64,000 nt of DNA. Origin: Sphagnum compactum (taxonomy: Eukaryota; Bryophyta; Sphagnopsida; Sphagnales). The translations under genes were made by a program, and so were the position numbers. Of this stretch, positions 26,458-38,964 are shown piece by piece. Numbering within the stretch: position 1 is the stretch's first letter; every line of letters begins with the position of its first letter. The stretch lies in assembly GCA_965153455.1 (NCBI GenBank), contig OZ234493.1, positions 27,084,213 through 27,148,212 on the forward strand. Direction: 5' to 3'. The notes below the pieces were generated by a model, which was given only the letters and a program-made list of their open reading frames with translations, ran no database searches and had not been told where the DNA came from.

Positions 26458-28264
26458 TCAGCTTGAACGCCTGCTGTCATAGTCCAAGATCTCTTCATCT
26501 GTGACAGACTTTGAATGCCGAACAATAGAACGCCCAATAGAGTTAATCCAGTCCTCTTTTTCCTGAATTTGAGACACAATTGAACATGTCAAGCAAAGCT
26601 CTGGACATGCTGTTAATGCTCTAAACACAAAATCTTAAGTCTGATTACAAATGCACCATGACCATATTTCAGCAAGCTGCTGATTTCTGTGAAACTGCTT
26701 AAACAGAATATATAATCACCTTTCTTTAACACACATGCTCTAACAATTCAGACATTGAATGAAACAGAAATGAAGAGGAACCAAATAAAACCATTGATGT
26801 CCTATTCAGAGTTCAGACAAAGAAACAAAGAGAAAGAGAAAGCTCTCCAATACAGGAAGATGGGGGGGAATGAGAAAGTAGTTGCCAAAGGGGCCTGCAC
26901 AACACCTTGTCTGTATCAGCAATAAAATACATTGTTTCCTTGCTTGTAGAAATCTCAAATGCAAATTGCTTGTTCAACACATCCTCAGCACCCTTCACTG
27001 TTAAACAGTTGCGGACAAGAATCACCCCTCTTGGCTTTGAATTCTGCATCACCTCCAATGATGAAGGTTCAACTATTACAATTGGGAAGCATAAGTGATC
27101 AACAGCTTCTAGCAGCAGTATACAATGTTATGTTGACCTCGACAGATGAAATCTCATGTCATTGACAAACCCCTTGCATGGAGCATTGAATATGACCACA
27201 AGCATTGTTACTGTGCAAAATAGAGTTTGTATGCAGTTCTGTTGCAAATTCATAGCAAAGCCATGTAAAAATGCTGCTGCAGGAAGGAGAAGCATCCTAG
27301 ATTTCTTAGGGGTTTGGAAGCAATACGATCCTTTACCGGAGACACATAGTTCTCTTTGAACCAGAAAATGTGGCCTTCCTTCAGCACAAACCATCTTCTA
27401 CGCCATGTCTTGATATATTCTCCTGCAAATTGCAAACAAAGCCTGCTCAGATGATAACCCCAAAAACCACACACACACACACACACAAACAGTTCAATGG
27501 ACAAGTATATGAACACTAGTGTGCATTTAGTCACTTCACATTTTTCAAGGAAAGGAAAAATGTGAAGATGAAGAGACCCTGCTTCAAAAGCCAGCCTGAT
27601 CGCTCTGGGTTGTTCCAAAATTGTACCTGCCAAAATTCTAAACTGTCAGCATGCTACCTCCATTTTCTTTGCCTTAGAATTTCTTTCTCTGGGTGCATAC
27701 CTGCACTCTTTGAAAACCTTGCCCATCTGTCGTATACCCCTAAAATCCAAAGCCACAAGTTTGAAGAGACTGTGTGAAACCTAATTAATACGAACATTTT
27801 GATACAACATCTTGTGACAATCCCAATTTTTCTAGCTTCTTGATTGCTTAAAAACAAAGATCACAAAGTCCTCTCCGACCTAACCCTAATTTCTAGACTC
27901 TAAATGTTTTATGTTTGAATGACACAATCCAGCTTTGTGATACTAGAAAACTGAGGATCTCTATTCTGTTCTCACTCAGGAAATTGGATGTCCAGCTTCT
28001 TCGCCATCTTTAAACTCTAACAAACCACATACAATTCGACCCCCAATCAAACACAAAAATTGTTCCCTGCAACCCTAACTTTTCTGTTGGCCTTTCCCGC
28101 ATGGAAAAAAAAAAAAAAAACCCTAAAAAGAGAGATGCACAAACACAACAACAACAACAACAACAATAAAAAAGCAAAAGATCCTGTAAACCCACAGTTT
28201 GAGATTTTACCTGAACCTCATCTTCCTTCTTCTTGTCGGTGAAATAACTCGTCAGAGCTTCCAT
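26458..28264 (-). CDS. PH1: Pleckstrin-homology domain protein 1
   Basis: Five exons, 28264-28211, 27626-27578, 27422-27337, 27043-26906 and 26562-26458, join to 143 residues; Arabidopsis PH1 has about 145. Nearly the whole protein is one PH domain: FWNNPERSGWLLKQGEYIK, WRRRWFVLKEG, VILVRNCLTVKGAEDVLNK, FAFEISTSKETMYFIAD and EKEDWINSIGRSIV. It ends SVTDEEILDYDSRRSS. Plant PH1 proteins bind phosphoinositides, and AtPH1 is linked to PI3P on late endosomes. This is functionally close to the VPS34 product encoded in this window, although the genes are not adjacent. The N-terminal exon is less conserved. An ATG seven codons upstream (28285) is also in frame. Confidence is high for the domain and moderate for the exact start. 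Confidence 0.92.
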
Positions 28265-28285
28265 CGCCCAGTGTTGAGAAAACAA

Positions 28286-31200
28286 AACCCCACTCCCCCA
28301 AAGAAAAACAAAACAAAAAAAATCACAGACGCTGGAGGATTTTTAAATGGTTTTGTTTTTTCTTTCTCGCTGCGTCCACCCAAACTTACAAATGGGTGCT
28401 TAAATTTGCGAGAAAGATTTTTGTAGTTCAGAGAATTCCCTTCACAGACACTCTGCTCACCCCCCCGGCCCCTTCTCTCTCTCACTCTCTTTTACACTGA
28501 GAAAGCAGCGCACACGTTTAATGAAGCACTGCTGGCAGAAAGTAGGAGAGAAAAGGAGTACGAAGTTGGGGGGGAGTTTCGAACTCGTGTCCTTTCCATC
28601 CTAATCTCCCACCCCCACTTTTTCCCTTACGAATTCTCCTTCTCAATCTGGGCTCCACAAAAATAGGGACCGATTTCCAAAAAGGCCATGAAAGTGCGGA
28701 GCAAAGGGCCATCAAAATTTTGGCTTGGACCAAATTTCATGTTTTTACAACTTAACCAACAAGTTTCAAAAGATTAAACACATTTTTTAAGTGTATATTT
28801 GTCTTTTATGGATGGTAATATATGTCATTTCGAGATGTTGCTAACTATATGTTTCTAAGTGTATTTTTCTTAGTCTATGTTTGTAAGATGCATGCTCCTA
28901 ACATGATCTCTTAGCATTTTGTTTTTCATGTGGGGCATATTTATGTTGCAACCACTATGAACTCTACAAGGTCCTATTTTTTAACTTCACAACGAGTTCT
29001 TACATTTAAAAGTCCATGTTTTGAATGATCATGTTCCTGTGCAAATTCTTTTTCCTTTCATTCTTTATGTTTCGTTCATGTTACATTGTTTTTTTATTAT
29101 TAGGTTTAATTGTAGTAAACTTGTTTCTATGATGTTTTGTAAGATATTTTCCATCAATTATAAGCGATGCCTCTATAATATTACAAACAAACAATGTCGT
29201 GTTTAAAAATGTGGTGGCTAAAAACCAGTGTTATCTATTATTGAACATTCATTAAAGTTTTGGTAATGTCTAGGTTTTTAGGTTTCCATCATGTTTCATA
29301 CCCGATTTTCAAAACCCTTGATTCACAACACAATGTGTCGTGTGTTCCCAACATTATTGTGAGTTTTGGACTTTATGTTTCGTTGGATGTTTCTCAAATT
29401 CAATGAACATCCGCTTGTTCCAAGAGGTTGTGATTTAAAACTATTATACATAGGGATTGTCCTAGTATGGTTTCGGAAAACATTGTTTTCATTTTTATGT
29501 TTTTCTTGTTTGGAGGGTTTGATATTTCTGTAGTTTTAAAAATATGTTTTTTCATGATTCTGTCATGTTTCTTTCACGTTCCATACAGGTTTGTTACATG
29601 CTTCTTACAACTTTCTTCCATGTTTTTCCAATTTTGTATAACAAACTTTTGCGTTTTTTTTGTTCATGTTTCCAATATTCTAATGTTTTGTAAGTTGTGA
29701 AACATGGTTTGTGGTGTTTTTATAAAAACATTACCATGTTGTTACCATGTTTCAGAGGTTTTGAAACATGTTTAATCAAAAAAAAATTCATATTCCAAAG
29801 GTATGTTCTAGATGACTTTTTGAATCAATACAACAAAGTCACTGATGTACCAAGTTACAATACTTCACCCAATGTTCGAAGGTAATTTGAAGTTAACCCT
29901 CAAATTGTCTAGGAACACTCAAGTTGTGGGAGGAGCACAACAATAGGATAACATGACTTTGTTCAACAAAAACATATTTGAAATAATGGTCAATAGATAG
30001 TAAGTGGATGTTTGAAGATAATGTGTGGAAAGACCACATCATTTCTTTCAAACGTCCACCTTCCTCCTTCTATTATTCATTATAAAGTCTTTCTAATAGA
30101 GAACCATAAACATAAAAAGATCTATGTACAAAAAACTACTTAACAACATGGGTTAAAACCTGAAGCAAATGGTATCTGAAAATTTTCATTCAACTGGATA
30201 GTCAAAACTTGTTTATAGAAATAGAAAACATGGTATGAACCTTGAGCCAAACGTTATTTGAAAACTACTAATCACTGAATAGTTGAAACATGTGTACAAA
30301 AATTTAAAACTTACAAAGACTTTGAAACATGTAACTAGAGCATGTTTCGAATGGTACATTCCATCAAATCACCTCAACTGGATTGTTGCAATTTTTTTTT
30401 AAAGAAACAAAAAAATTGGAAACCCAAACAACGACAAGAGAAATGATCAAGTAAAGAACAAAAATACAACAATAAACGACAAGATAGTGCAAACCCAACA
30501 ATGCGGGAAATGAACACGATACAAGTGGATTGTTGCAAAGAAGTGTTTACATAAACAAAAAGAACAGAAATCCAAACAATAAGCGAGAATCGAACAAGTA
30601 GATAAAAAGAAGACAATGACAAAAAACATAACAATGCAAATTGAAACAAATAATGCAAAAAATGAACACGATACAAGTGGATTGTTACAAAGAAGTGTTT
30701 ACATAAATTTTTTAAAATAGAAACCTAAACGATAAACGAGAATCAAACAAGTAGAGAATAAGAAAATAACGATAAAAAACAAAATAACACAAAAAATGAA
30801 CATGATAGAAAAAGTAAACTCGTTATCTTTGCGAGCAAATATTTGGCATGCAACTTGTCAACCTTTGACACAACATGTGTCAATTGCCAGAAACAAAATA
30901 AAAACAAATATCCATTTACATACATCAAGAAACTTCAATAAGGTTAAACAAGACCTGTTACTGGTTTCTAAAACTGTTTTTGCACAATACTATTGTGTTT
31001 CAAATGGAAAACTGAAAGTGAAGAAAATTGCAGATAAGAGCATGATGATGATCTAATGTGGGTGAAAAGATAAAACTTGCGTAATGCCACCATGAGCTCT
31101 TTTTGTTATCAAAACCCTAACTAAACGTCTAACGAGGGAACATTGATGAAGATGTTAAAGTTTGGTAGAAAAATACACGACGACAATGCAAAGTTGAAAA

Positions 31201-31640
31201 AAGGTTTAAAACATCATGAATGGGGATTGCATAGAGGAACATGGAAGATGGGCGGATGGGGCTGAAACATAGCTCCCGAAATGTTACATGTTTCGGTGGG
31301 ATATGTTTCAAAGGCTCAGGCTATTCGAGCATTGAAACACATGTTGGGCTGCTTGTCAAAACTTGACATGTTTCGATTGGTGGTAAGTTTTGAGGTTCTT
31401 GTTTCGATGCTCATGTTTCATGGTGCGTGATTTTTGACAAGCGAAAACGAATGCCATGCCACCACCAAAACACGACATGTTTCTATGTCGGTTTGTTTCG
31501 AGGCCCTCGCTGCTCATGCGTGGAAACCCGTGCCGAGTCGGCTCGAAGCGAGCAACACATTGTAAACCCCATGAAATCAAAAAGTATTTAGCCAAAAAAA
31601 ATTCAAAAATTCAAATTGTTTTGAAATTTGCACCTTTTAT
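28286..31640. other. Intergenic flank, AT-rich with CATGTTTC-type motifs
   Basis: PH1 leader and promoter to about 28.7 kb, then AT-rich DNA without credible genes. From 28.8 to 31.5 kb the words CATGTTTC/GAAACATG recur unusually often on both strands. A degenerate tandem repeat lies at 30490-30810. Open frames such as 29467-29700 (+) are Phe/Leu/Cys-rich low-complexity translations of T-rich DNA. Confidence 0.45.
30490..30810. repeat. Degenerate tandem repeat, about 135-150 bp unit
   Basis: TGAACACGATACAAGTGGAT occurs at 30511 and 30663, both followed by AAGAAGTGTTTACATAAA. A third partial copy starts at about 30797 (TGAACATGATAG), and a relic with GGATTGTTGCAA lies near 30379. Confidence 0.75.
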
Positions 31641-31854
31641 GAACTCATGCAGAATTTTGTGAAAACTGGCTAGTACCTATTTTGTAGATATAGGCTACTA
31701 ATTAGATTTGATAGGGAAAAGAAAAAGAAAAGGTTTTTGGGGGACGAAGAAGGGGCAGCCACTTCTCGGGCAGAAAACAGGGCAGGGCCTTCGGGCATGC
31801 GTTGGGCCTGAGCCCCGCGCGCGCGCGCCGCTCTCTCATCTGGTTCTCGCTGGT

Positions 31855-32086
31855 GCGAAATTCTGCGGAACCGGAATCCATCGTCCGTGCGGGCGCACAT
31901 CCTCGTTTGTTATTCCGTTTTGCCTTCTGTTTGTCTAGATGTCAGTGAAATTCTGCGCAAAATTTCTCGCGGAACACATGTCGGAACGTGAAGTTTGAGC
32001 GGAAATTCTGCGGAAGATTAGTTGCTGCCTAAATCCATCGTCTGTGTGTGCACACATCCTCCCTCGTTTGTTCTTCCGGGTTTTTG
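31855..32086 (+). promoter_or_regulatory. Duplicated promoter/leader segment upstream of APC6
   Basis: About 31855-31925 and 31999-32086 are diverged direct copies. Both carry AAATTCTGCGGAA, then AATCCATCGTC, a GCACA-CATCCTC word and CTCGTTTGTT. A third partial AAATTCTGCGCAA lies at about 31949. Just upstream is an alternating GC run, CGCGCGCGCGCG. The duplicated segments probably cover promoter or 5' UTR sequence. Confidence 0.55.
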
Positions 32087-32187
32087 TCATTAGTAATAGC
32101 AGATTTACAGACACCACATTGGTAGGACAGACACAGAGGCACGCACATAAAACAAGTCCGCACAGGAGGAGAAGGAAGGAGACCAAG

Positions 32188-35100
32188 ATGAGGGAGGGAG
32201 AGGTGGAGAAGCTCAGGGCCGTGGTCAGGGATTGCTTAGGCAAGCATTTGTACTCTTCTGCCATCTTTTTCGCGGATAAACTCGCCACTTTAGCTGGCAA
32301 TGCTACTCAAGACCTCTACATGCAGGTTCTTACACTCTCGACATCTTTCAATCGGCTTAGCGATTTCTGATCAGAAGCTTTCGGAATAGTTTCTCTCTTT
32401 CGAGATGCTTTCCTTTCCCCTCAGTTTCTTAATTTGTAAATGAAGCAGCAAAATCTGACTACTGCAATGTCGCAGTGCTGGCCTGAAGAAACTGCCGAGT
32501 TGCCAAAACCTTAGCTGACCGGAACAGGTTATTTTAACCTAAAACTGCTTGAGCACAGTTGTCCTGCTGTTTACAAGAACTTGTTCTTTGCAATAACATC
32601 TGCCTTGCCTGCCATGAAGCTCTCTCTGTTTTGGTTATCATTGAAGTTGCTTTCTCTAGGGTTTAGGGTTTAGGGTTTATGTGAATTGATAGGTAGAAGT
32701 TGTGGACTTTCGCTGTGGGATGGAGCTGCTTGACCCTGGAAAAAGCAAGTACTGTTGTCGGGGACTAAATTGTCAAGAAAGGAGTTTGCACTTTCTTCTG
32801 CCAAGGAGTCAGAGTGGGCATGGCATGAGCCATTTGTGTCTATTTCTTTCTGATCAACAAAGATGATCTGTAGGATTTGTAGGATCCTGAAGTTATTGCT
32901 TGTTGGTCCTGTAGAGGTCAACATTCTGGCACTATTTAATCTGCTGGGGTGTATTTGGGCTTTGTGGTCTTAGGTTTTCTGTTCAGCATTGTCTTCTAGG
33001 TGCTTTAAGCAGATACAAAGCTGTGGTGGTTTCAGGCACAGGCCCTGTATCTGGGTAAGCAATATCGAAGAGCACTGCATCTACTGCGGCGGCATCACTT
33101 GGTATCTGCTGATTTGCGTTTTCGGTATCTGGCAGCAAAATGCCTGGTACATTCTCATATATGCCATTCCAACTTTTGTTTGTTACAACAGTTCTCTATC
33201 CCGACATCATGTCTCTCTTGTGTCTTATCATGAGTCTGGGCTGACAAGGAGACAGCAAGTGAAGTCTACTCGATGCATAGAAATTCTCTGCTCCTCTTTT
33301 TATTGGTTCGTGATTGGCTCAAGCAGCAAGACACTTGGAGGGTATTTTCTCCCAGAAACCATCTTGTTGCCTTATCTATAGTTTACAACAGATCCTGGTT
33401 TAGACAATGTGCTTGGACTGACTCTGGTACTCAGCTGAATAGATGACACTGGCTTAGACAGTGCACTTGGACTGCCGTCGATACTCAGTTGTGTAGATGC
33501 TGCTAGCTTTTGTAATGTAGTTCTGTATGTTGACATAGGAGGAGGTGAAAGAGTGGGACGAATGTTTGGCCATGCTCGGGGATGGAGAAGTTGATGAGGA
33601 AGGGAACGTGCAAATGACTGATGACCAAGACACAGAGTTTCTGGACAGAGATGTAGAGGAAAGGGAAATAAATGTGAGCTTGAAAGTTCTGCCTGTATGT
33701 GCAGTCATTTTCTTGTTCACAGAATACAATCAACTGTGCTTCCTGCTTGTATTCTTGCTTCTTTCTTGGAGATTGCTTTGGTTTTTTTCTGGTTATGGTC
33801 TCATAACAGTAATCAGTATGTTACTGGAACTGACACAGTGTGCTTACCAGATTGGAGCTGCCATATGCTTGTTGCGAGGCCGAGCTTTTGAGGCCTTAGA
33901 AAATCGTGCTCGTGCTCTTCGATGGTAAGCATTGAACAGTGCTGAATCAATGGGTCAATTGGTGTTGACAGAATCAGTTTGAAGCATTTCTAGCAAGTAA
34001 GTTCAGAATACTGTGGTTGGTCTATTTCCCCAACATTCTCTACCAGCATCCAAATGTGGTATGACCCTTGTGTGATTGGCAGGTTCAAAGCAGCATTGAA
34101 GGCAGATCCCTATTGCTATGAGGTACACTTAACTCCACAAGAGAACTGGTATGAGGCAACAAAAGGTTTCTGGTGTAGCAGTATATCTATGCCTCTCTCT
34201 ATACATCACTTGGTTTTCTGAAGGTAGAATCTGTTCCCCCAACATAAATTTGCCTCCTCCATCAGATCCAACGCGGTCTAACTTGTGTGTGTCTGATGAT
34301 GGGGATTTTGACTTGTGCAGGCGTTTGAGCATTTAGTAGACAACCATATGCTGACCAGCGATGAAGGTAGGCTCATGTAAGGTTACCACCCTCTTAAATA
34401 CTTTTGATAACACCTTTTATTCTCTGTGCTTTAAATGAAGGGCAAGAGCTATGACTGTGTAATGCTTGTTTCTTGTTTTCTATATGTTTGGCTCAATAGA
34501 AAGGTCATGACATCTCTGAGAAGCCAAGAATACCTTATAAACATTAACAGTAACAATTTTTGGTGTCTTTTCCAGAAGCAAGCCTGTTATATTCACTAAA
34601 GTTCGATCCAGAGGATCACTGGCTATCATTATTGTATTCCTGCCGTGCCAAAAAGGTTGGTGTCTGGCATTAATCCTCAGTTGTCTCTTGCCAGTATATT
34701 TGGGCATGAACATCAGCTATCTATACAGTTAATAGGGTGGGCTCGTTGAGCTAGATGTCAGTCCATGCTGAAGGTGCATCTCATCTAGAGATTAGAGTGG
34801 CAAAATCAGGAGCCACCTTTTACACAGAAGCAATTGACTTTGCAGGAAGGAGACCTATGAGAAAGTTTTGTGAAGTTGTGGAGGCATCTGAAGCTCTTTT
34901 ATATTAGATTAACTCAACAGGTTTAACCCTCTGTTATACTTGATTACTGATTGTGTTCAGTATGGGCAACTTGCCGCCATTGAATCCAAATTTGCGGAGC
35001 TGGAGAGGGAGCCTGATGAATCACAACTGGAAGATGATAGTGTGGGTTGCTCACTAAAGGACAACAACGATGTGGTGGCCTGTAGAGCTGACTTGTTGTA

Positions 35101-38100
35101 TCACCGTGGGGAGTTTCAACGTTGTTATGACACTACTAAAGCGTATGCATGAACCCATTAGAGACCATACTTTTGTGCTGAACCTTGTGTAATTGGATAG
35201 TTGTTGGAGTTTCGCAGTAGCAGTTCTGAGTCCAGCTTTTATGCCATATTTGATCATCTTGCTTATTACTTGGATCTGTGTTGTATTCACATGTCCCTCT
35301 TTGCTCTCCTATGTTGGGATTGCCAATAAACAAAGAGATAGGGTGCAGGCTGCTGGAGAAGGATCCGTATCATCTAACCTGCATGCCTTTGCATATCGGT
35401 GCTGCTTTGGAGCTTGGGCGTAAGAATGAGCTCTTTCTTAGAGCTCACAACTTAGTACAAGAATACCCAAACAAGTAAGAGTGCTACTTCATGCCAGATT
35501 TTCATTTGCAAACCTAATACTTGGCCATTTGCATTTCACATGGTTCAGAATGGTGGTTACAGAAGCTCTTCATTTCTATGTGGTTTCTGCTAATCTCCTG
35601 GGCCACTAAATCTGTGCCAAACCAGGAGCTAAATTTGTGCAGTGTCTCATGTTTTAAGGCTTCTGGTCACAAACCTTCAGCAGGTGTTTCCTTCCTTTTA
35701 ACTGTTTTGGGGTCACCACTATTGTGCTTCGTGCTTTGACTAGTAATGTCACCATGCTGTGTGCAGAGCAATAGCATGGTTTGCTGTGGGGTGCTACTAC
35801 TATTGCATTCGGCAGTTTGATCATGCACGCCGCTATTTCTGGTATGACTTCTTTTTGCTTTTTGTTGCTGTTGGCTTTTACTTCAGAATATTTTCATTCA
35901 TCTAAGTTCTTTCCAAACCTGAATACATGACTCCACCATCATGGAGTGGTAAAACATTGGAAGAGTCCTTCCCAGAATTATTCCACGATATATCTCAAAG
36001 TAGGTTTGCACAAGTTATGTCAAGACTTCTGTAATTTTGGGGAATCATGTAATTATTCAGGTGGATGTTCTAAGTAATTAACAAGCTTACAAAGCGCTGG
36101 AGGTGGTCGAGACTTTTCTGAACTTGTTGATGCATGACAGTAGGAAATGATTTTGTTGTAGTTCCTTCTTGGAGTCATGGGTCATTGCAACTATAAGAGG
36201 GCCTGGCTGATATGCAAGTATCATGCAGCAAAGCAACAACTTTGGAGGGGTCTTTTGCACCAGCCTGGCTTGGTTTTGGCAATGCATATGCAGCACAGGA
36301 TGAGAGTGACCAGGCGATGGCTGCATATCGAACAGCTGCCCGTCTCTTTGCAGGGTACTATATTGGCTTTGTCCTCTACTATTTATGGGTTCATAATGGT
36401 TTATGGCCCATTCTGACTTTTCAGAATTTTTTTGAACTTTTGTGATGCAATTTGCTAATAGAAGTTGCCTTCATGGTCACAGTAAGTGTGCATTGTCCAC
36501 CCTAACATTCTTCATGATTTTCCAATTGGGGATGTTAATTCTTTCTTGTTCAGTAAAACTGCTCTCCAAGCAGAGCTAAAATGTCTTATTTGTGCTTCTT
36601 TGTACGCAGTTGCCATTTACCAGCTCTTTGCATTGGGATGGAGTATCTACGTACTAATAACCTCACTCTTGCTGAACAAGTATATCAATACTTTCTCACT
36701 GGCTTCAAGTTGTTGTGTACATGAATTGTTGTCTCTCTCCTTGTGGACAGACTGCACCATCTGTGCCATTGTGCTTGGTGATTAAACTTGCATACATGGG
36801 GTGCTGCAGTTCCTCACGCAGGCCAAATCCATCTGCTCAACTGATCCAGTTGTGTACAACGAATTGGGTGTGATGGCATTCCGCAATAAAGAGTAAGCTA
36901 ATCAATTGGATCAGGAAAATAAGAGATCCAGATTGCCATTGGTTTTATGATCCCTCGATGTGGAACTGTAAATCTTTGGTAAATGATACAGCTGATATAT
37001 CAGTGCAGTTGTCCTTGGATCTGTTTACCACTTTTCTGCATAGAATCCATTATGACCAATACATCATGAAATCCGTGATCACTGTTTTGAACTATTCTGA
37101 GAATTCCAGGATTTAGTTTGGACTTTGTATGTGCCAGCCTGTGAGTTTGCAATATCTTTGGTGGGCACCATGCTTTGTGAAAGTGTGCAACTTGATGTAA
37201 AGGAAACAGCCAGGATCCTCTCTTTCTATTCTCTGCAACTGACTCCACAAAGTTTCAATTTGGGATTGATTGTTGCAGTTATGAGGCAGCAGCACGCTGG
37301 CTCCGCAAGGCTCTCTCACTTGCACCTCCTCCCCTTACAGAAGCCTGGGAACCAACAGTTGTCAACTTGGCCCATACTCTACGCAAGCTCAAGTATGATA
37401 TGTGTGATGTGTCCATTTTTTTGCCTCTTTATGCTTGTATGCTGAAAGTATCATATGTGTGATCTATCCCTTTGCCTGCCTCTGTATGCTTGTATGCAAG
37501 TCTTTGCCTCCAGTGTGCACCAGATTTGTGACTCAAATAACCAGTCTTCCACCTCTATGTCTAACAAGTGGATGATAATTGCAGGTCTTATGTGGAGGCG
37601 ATAAGCATGTATGAGAAGGCACTTGCTCTATATCCCAAGGGTGCCTCCACATATGCTGCTCTTGGTTTCACTCACCATCTCCAGGTATTTTCATGCTCCT
37701 ACTGTTATCTATGTAGCAAGCACCTCAGTGCATAGCTATCAACCTTTTCTGCTGTTATTGGGTCCCTTCATTATTCTCAGCTGAAAAAAGGGTCCCTCAC
37801 AAGGCACAAAATATACTTCTTCCATTCATCAATGATGTGCTCCAATAATACATTCAAGGTGCAGGAGGCCCCTACCACTACCAGCTATGTAGGCCTCTGT
37901 ATGCACAGATGCTTGCTATTGGAGGGGCAAGCTGAAATGAAATGGAGGTTGCCCTCATAACCTTGATGCAGTTTGATGAGGATACTGTTGACTTTTTTTT
38001 CAGTAGCTATGCCCAAGTACTGACTGACATTGTGCCTGCATCTTTGGATTGCTTCTGGATAGAGTAACAGAAACTTGGTGCAAATTATGTTTCATTGTTT

Positions 38101-38964
38101 ACCCTGAATTTTGAGCAGATTGTTATATACATATCCATGCCCTCTGTAGGGAGCTGATGCGGTTTGGGGAGTAATGGCATCTAGTAATTGCCATTTGTGA
38201 TGAACATGATGGTCTGACACTTTGTGACTGACAATCACAAGGTCGTGACCACATTCATTCATGATCAGTTTGTTTTGGTTTGACCAGAACTGGCAGAACA
38301 TTTGTCTGGTTACATTACATGCTTTTGTGGACCTTTCTCTGCAATCAGATTGCTATTCTTTGTTTCAGCTTGCATTCTTTCCTTGCTGCTGTATCTTGAC
38401 TACTGTTATACCTTGTTGTTGCAGGGCAGCACAGGCAAAGCCATTGACTTCTACCACAAGGTATGTTGGTTCTGAAGAGGGTTAGCTTTGCTCCTGAGAA
38501 TCTGTTTGACTGAGTGATGTACAGTACAATGAAGCTAAAGAATTTGAGTTCTTATCCGTGTCCTTTTTTATTAGAACATTTGCCAAACCTTCCTTAGCAT
38601 ATGTCCAGTTGCAGTGCTCAAAACAGCTAGAAAGTTTATTCTATTAAGAACATGACACATGGTAAATAGTTATAACAAGGGCCTCTCTATATTTCTCATG
38701 TCAGTTGGAGCTATCTTGGTAGTCACATCTAGTGGGTATGTCTTTTCTCTGGTCCATTTGTGAGTTAGGGCTGCAATATGTTCTTCTGCATCACTGCTAG
38801 GCTGTCCCTGATGAGGAGTATATGGTGACATGCAGGCTCTTGGATTGAAGTCAGATGACACTTTCACAGCTGAGATGCTAACAACAGCTCTAACAGAGGA
38901 GTGCACACACCTCAGCTCAGCACCAGACTCTCAATTTTTTTCACTGGGTGTTGGCCTCCCTTGA
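32188..38964 (+). CDS. APC6: Anaphase-promoting complex subunit 6 (CDC16)
   Basis: Seventeen exons: 32188-32325, 33036-33146, 33539-33673, 33851-33924, 34083-34122, 34321-34366, 34576-34655, 34961-35142, 35349-35474, 35767-35841, 36229-36354, 36610-36679, 36810-36892, 37279-37392, 37585-37684, 38425-38460, 38836-38964. All junctions are GT-AG and in phase; 554 residues, close to Arabidopsis CDC16/NOMEGA. It is an array of TPR-type helical repeats; family blocks include ALYLGKQYRRALHLL, FKAALKADPYCYEAFEHL, LDP-type motif DPYHLTCMPLHI, GNAYAAQDESDQAMAAYRTA, VYNELGVMAFRN and YVEAISMYEKALALYP. As a scaffold subunit of the APC/C ubiquitin ligase, it supports mitotic cyclin and securin destruction. 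Exon 16 is only 36 bases. The N-terminal exon begins MREGEVEKLRAVVRDC, so the start is well supported. An intron holds repeat family B. Confidence 0.95.
32656..32680 (+). repeat. Interstitial telomere-type (TTTAGGG)3 in APC6 intron 1
   Basis: Three tandem TTTAGGG units, the plant telomere repeat, in the first intron. Plant telo-boxes often lie near the 5' ends of growth and cell-cycle genes. A regulatory role here is inference. Confidence 0.8.
38185..38350 (+). repeat. Dispersed intronic repeat, family B, copy in APC6
   Basis: Carries GATGATGGTCTGACACTT-like sequence (AACATGATGGTCTGACACTT), then ATCACAAGGTCGTGACC and CTCTGCAATCAGATTG, in the same order as 5455-5630. Confidence 0.55.

Noticed and set aside
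29467-29885. Phe/Cys-rich open frames in the 29-30 kb region
   Set aside because: Low-complexity translations of T-rich DNA without splice or homology support.
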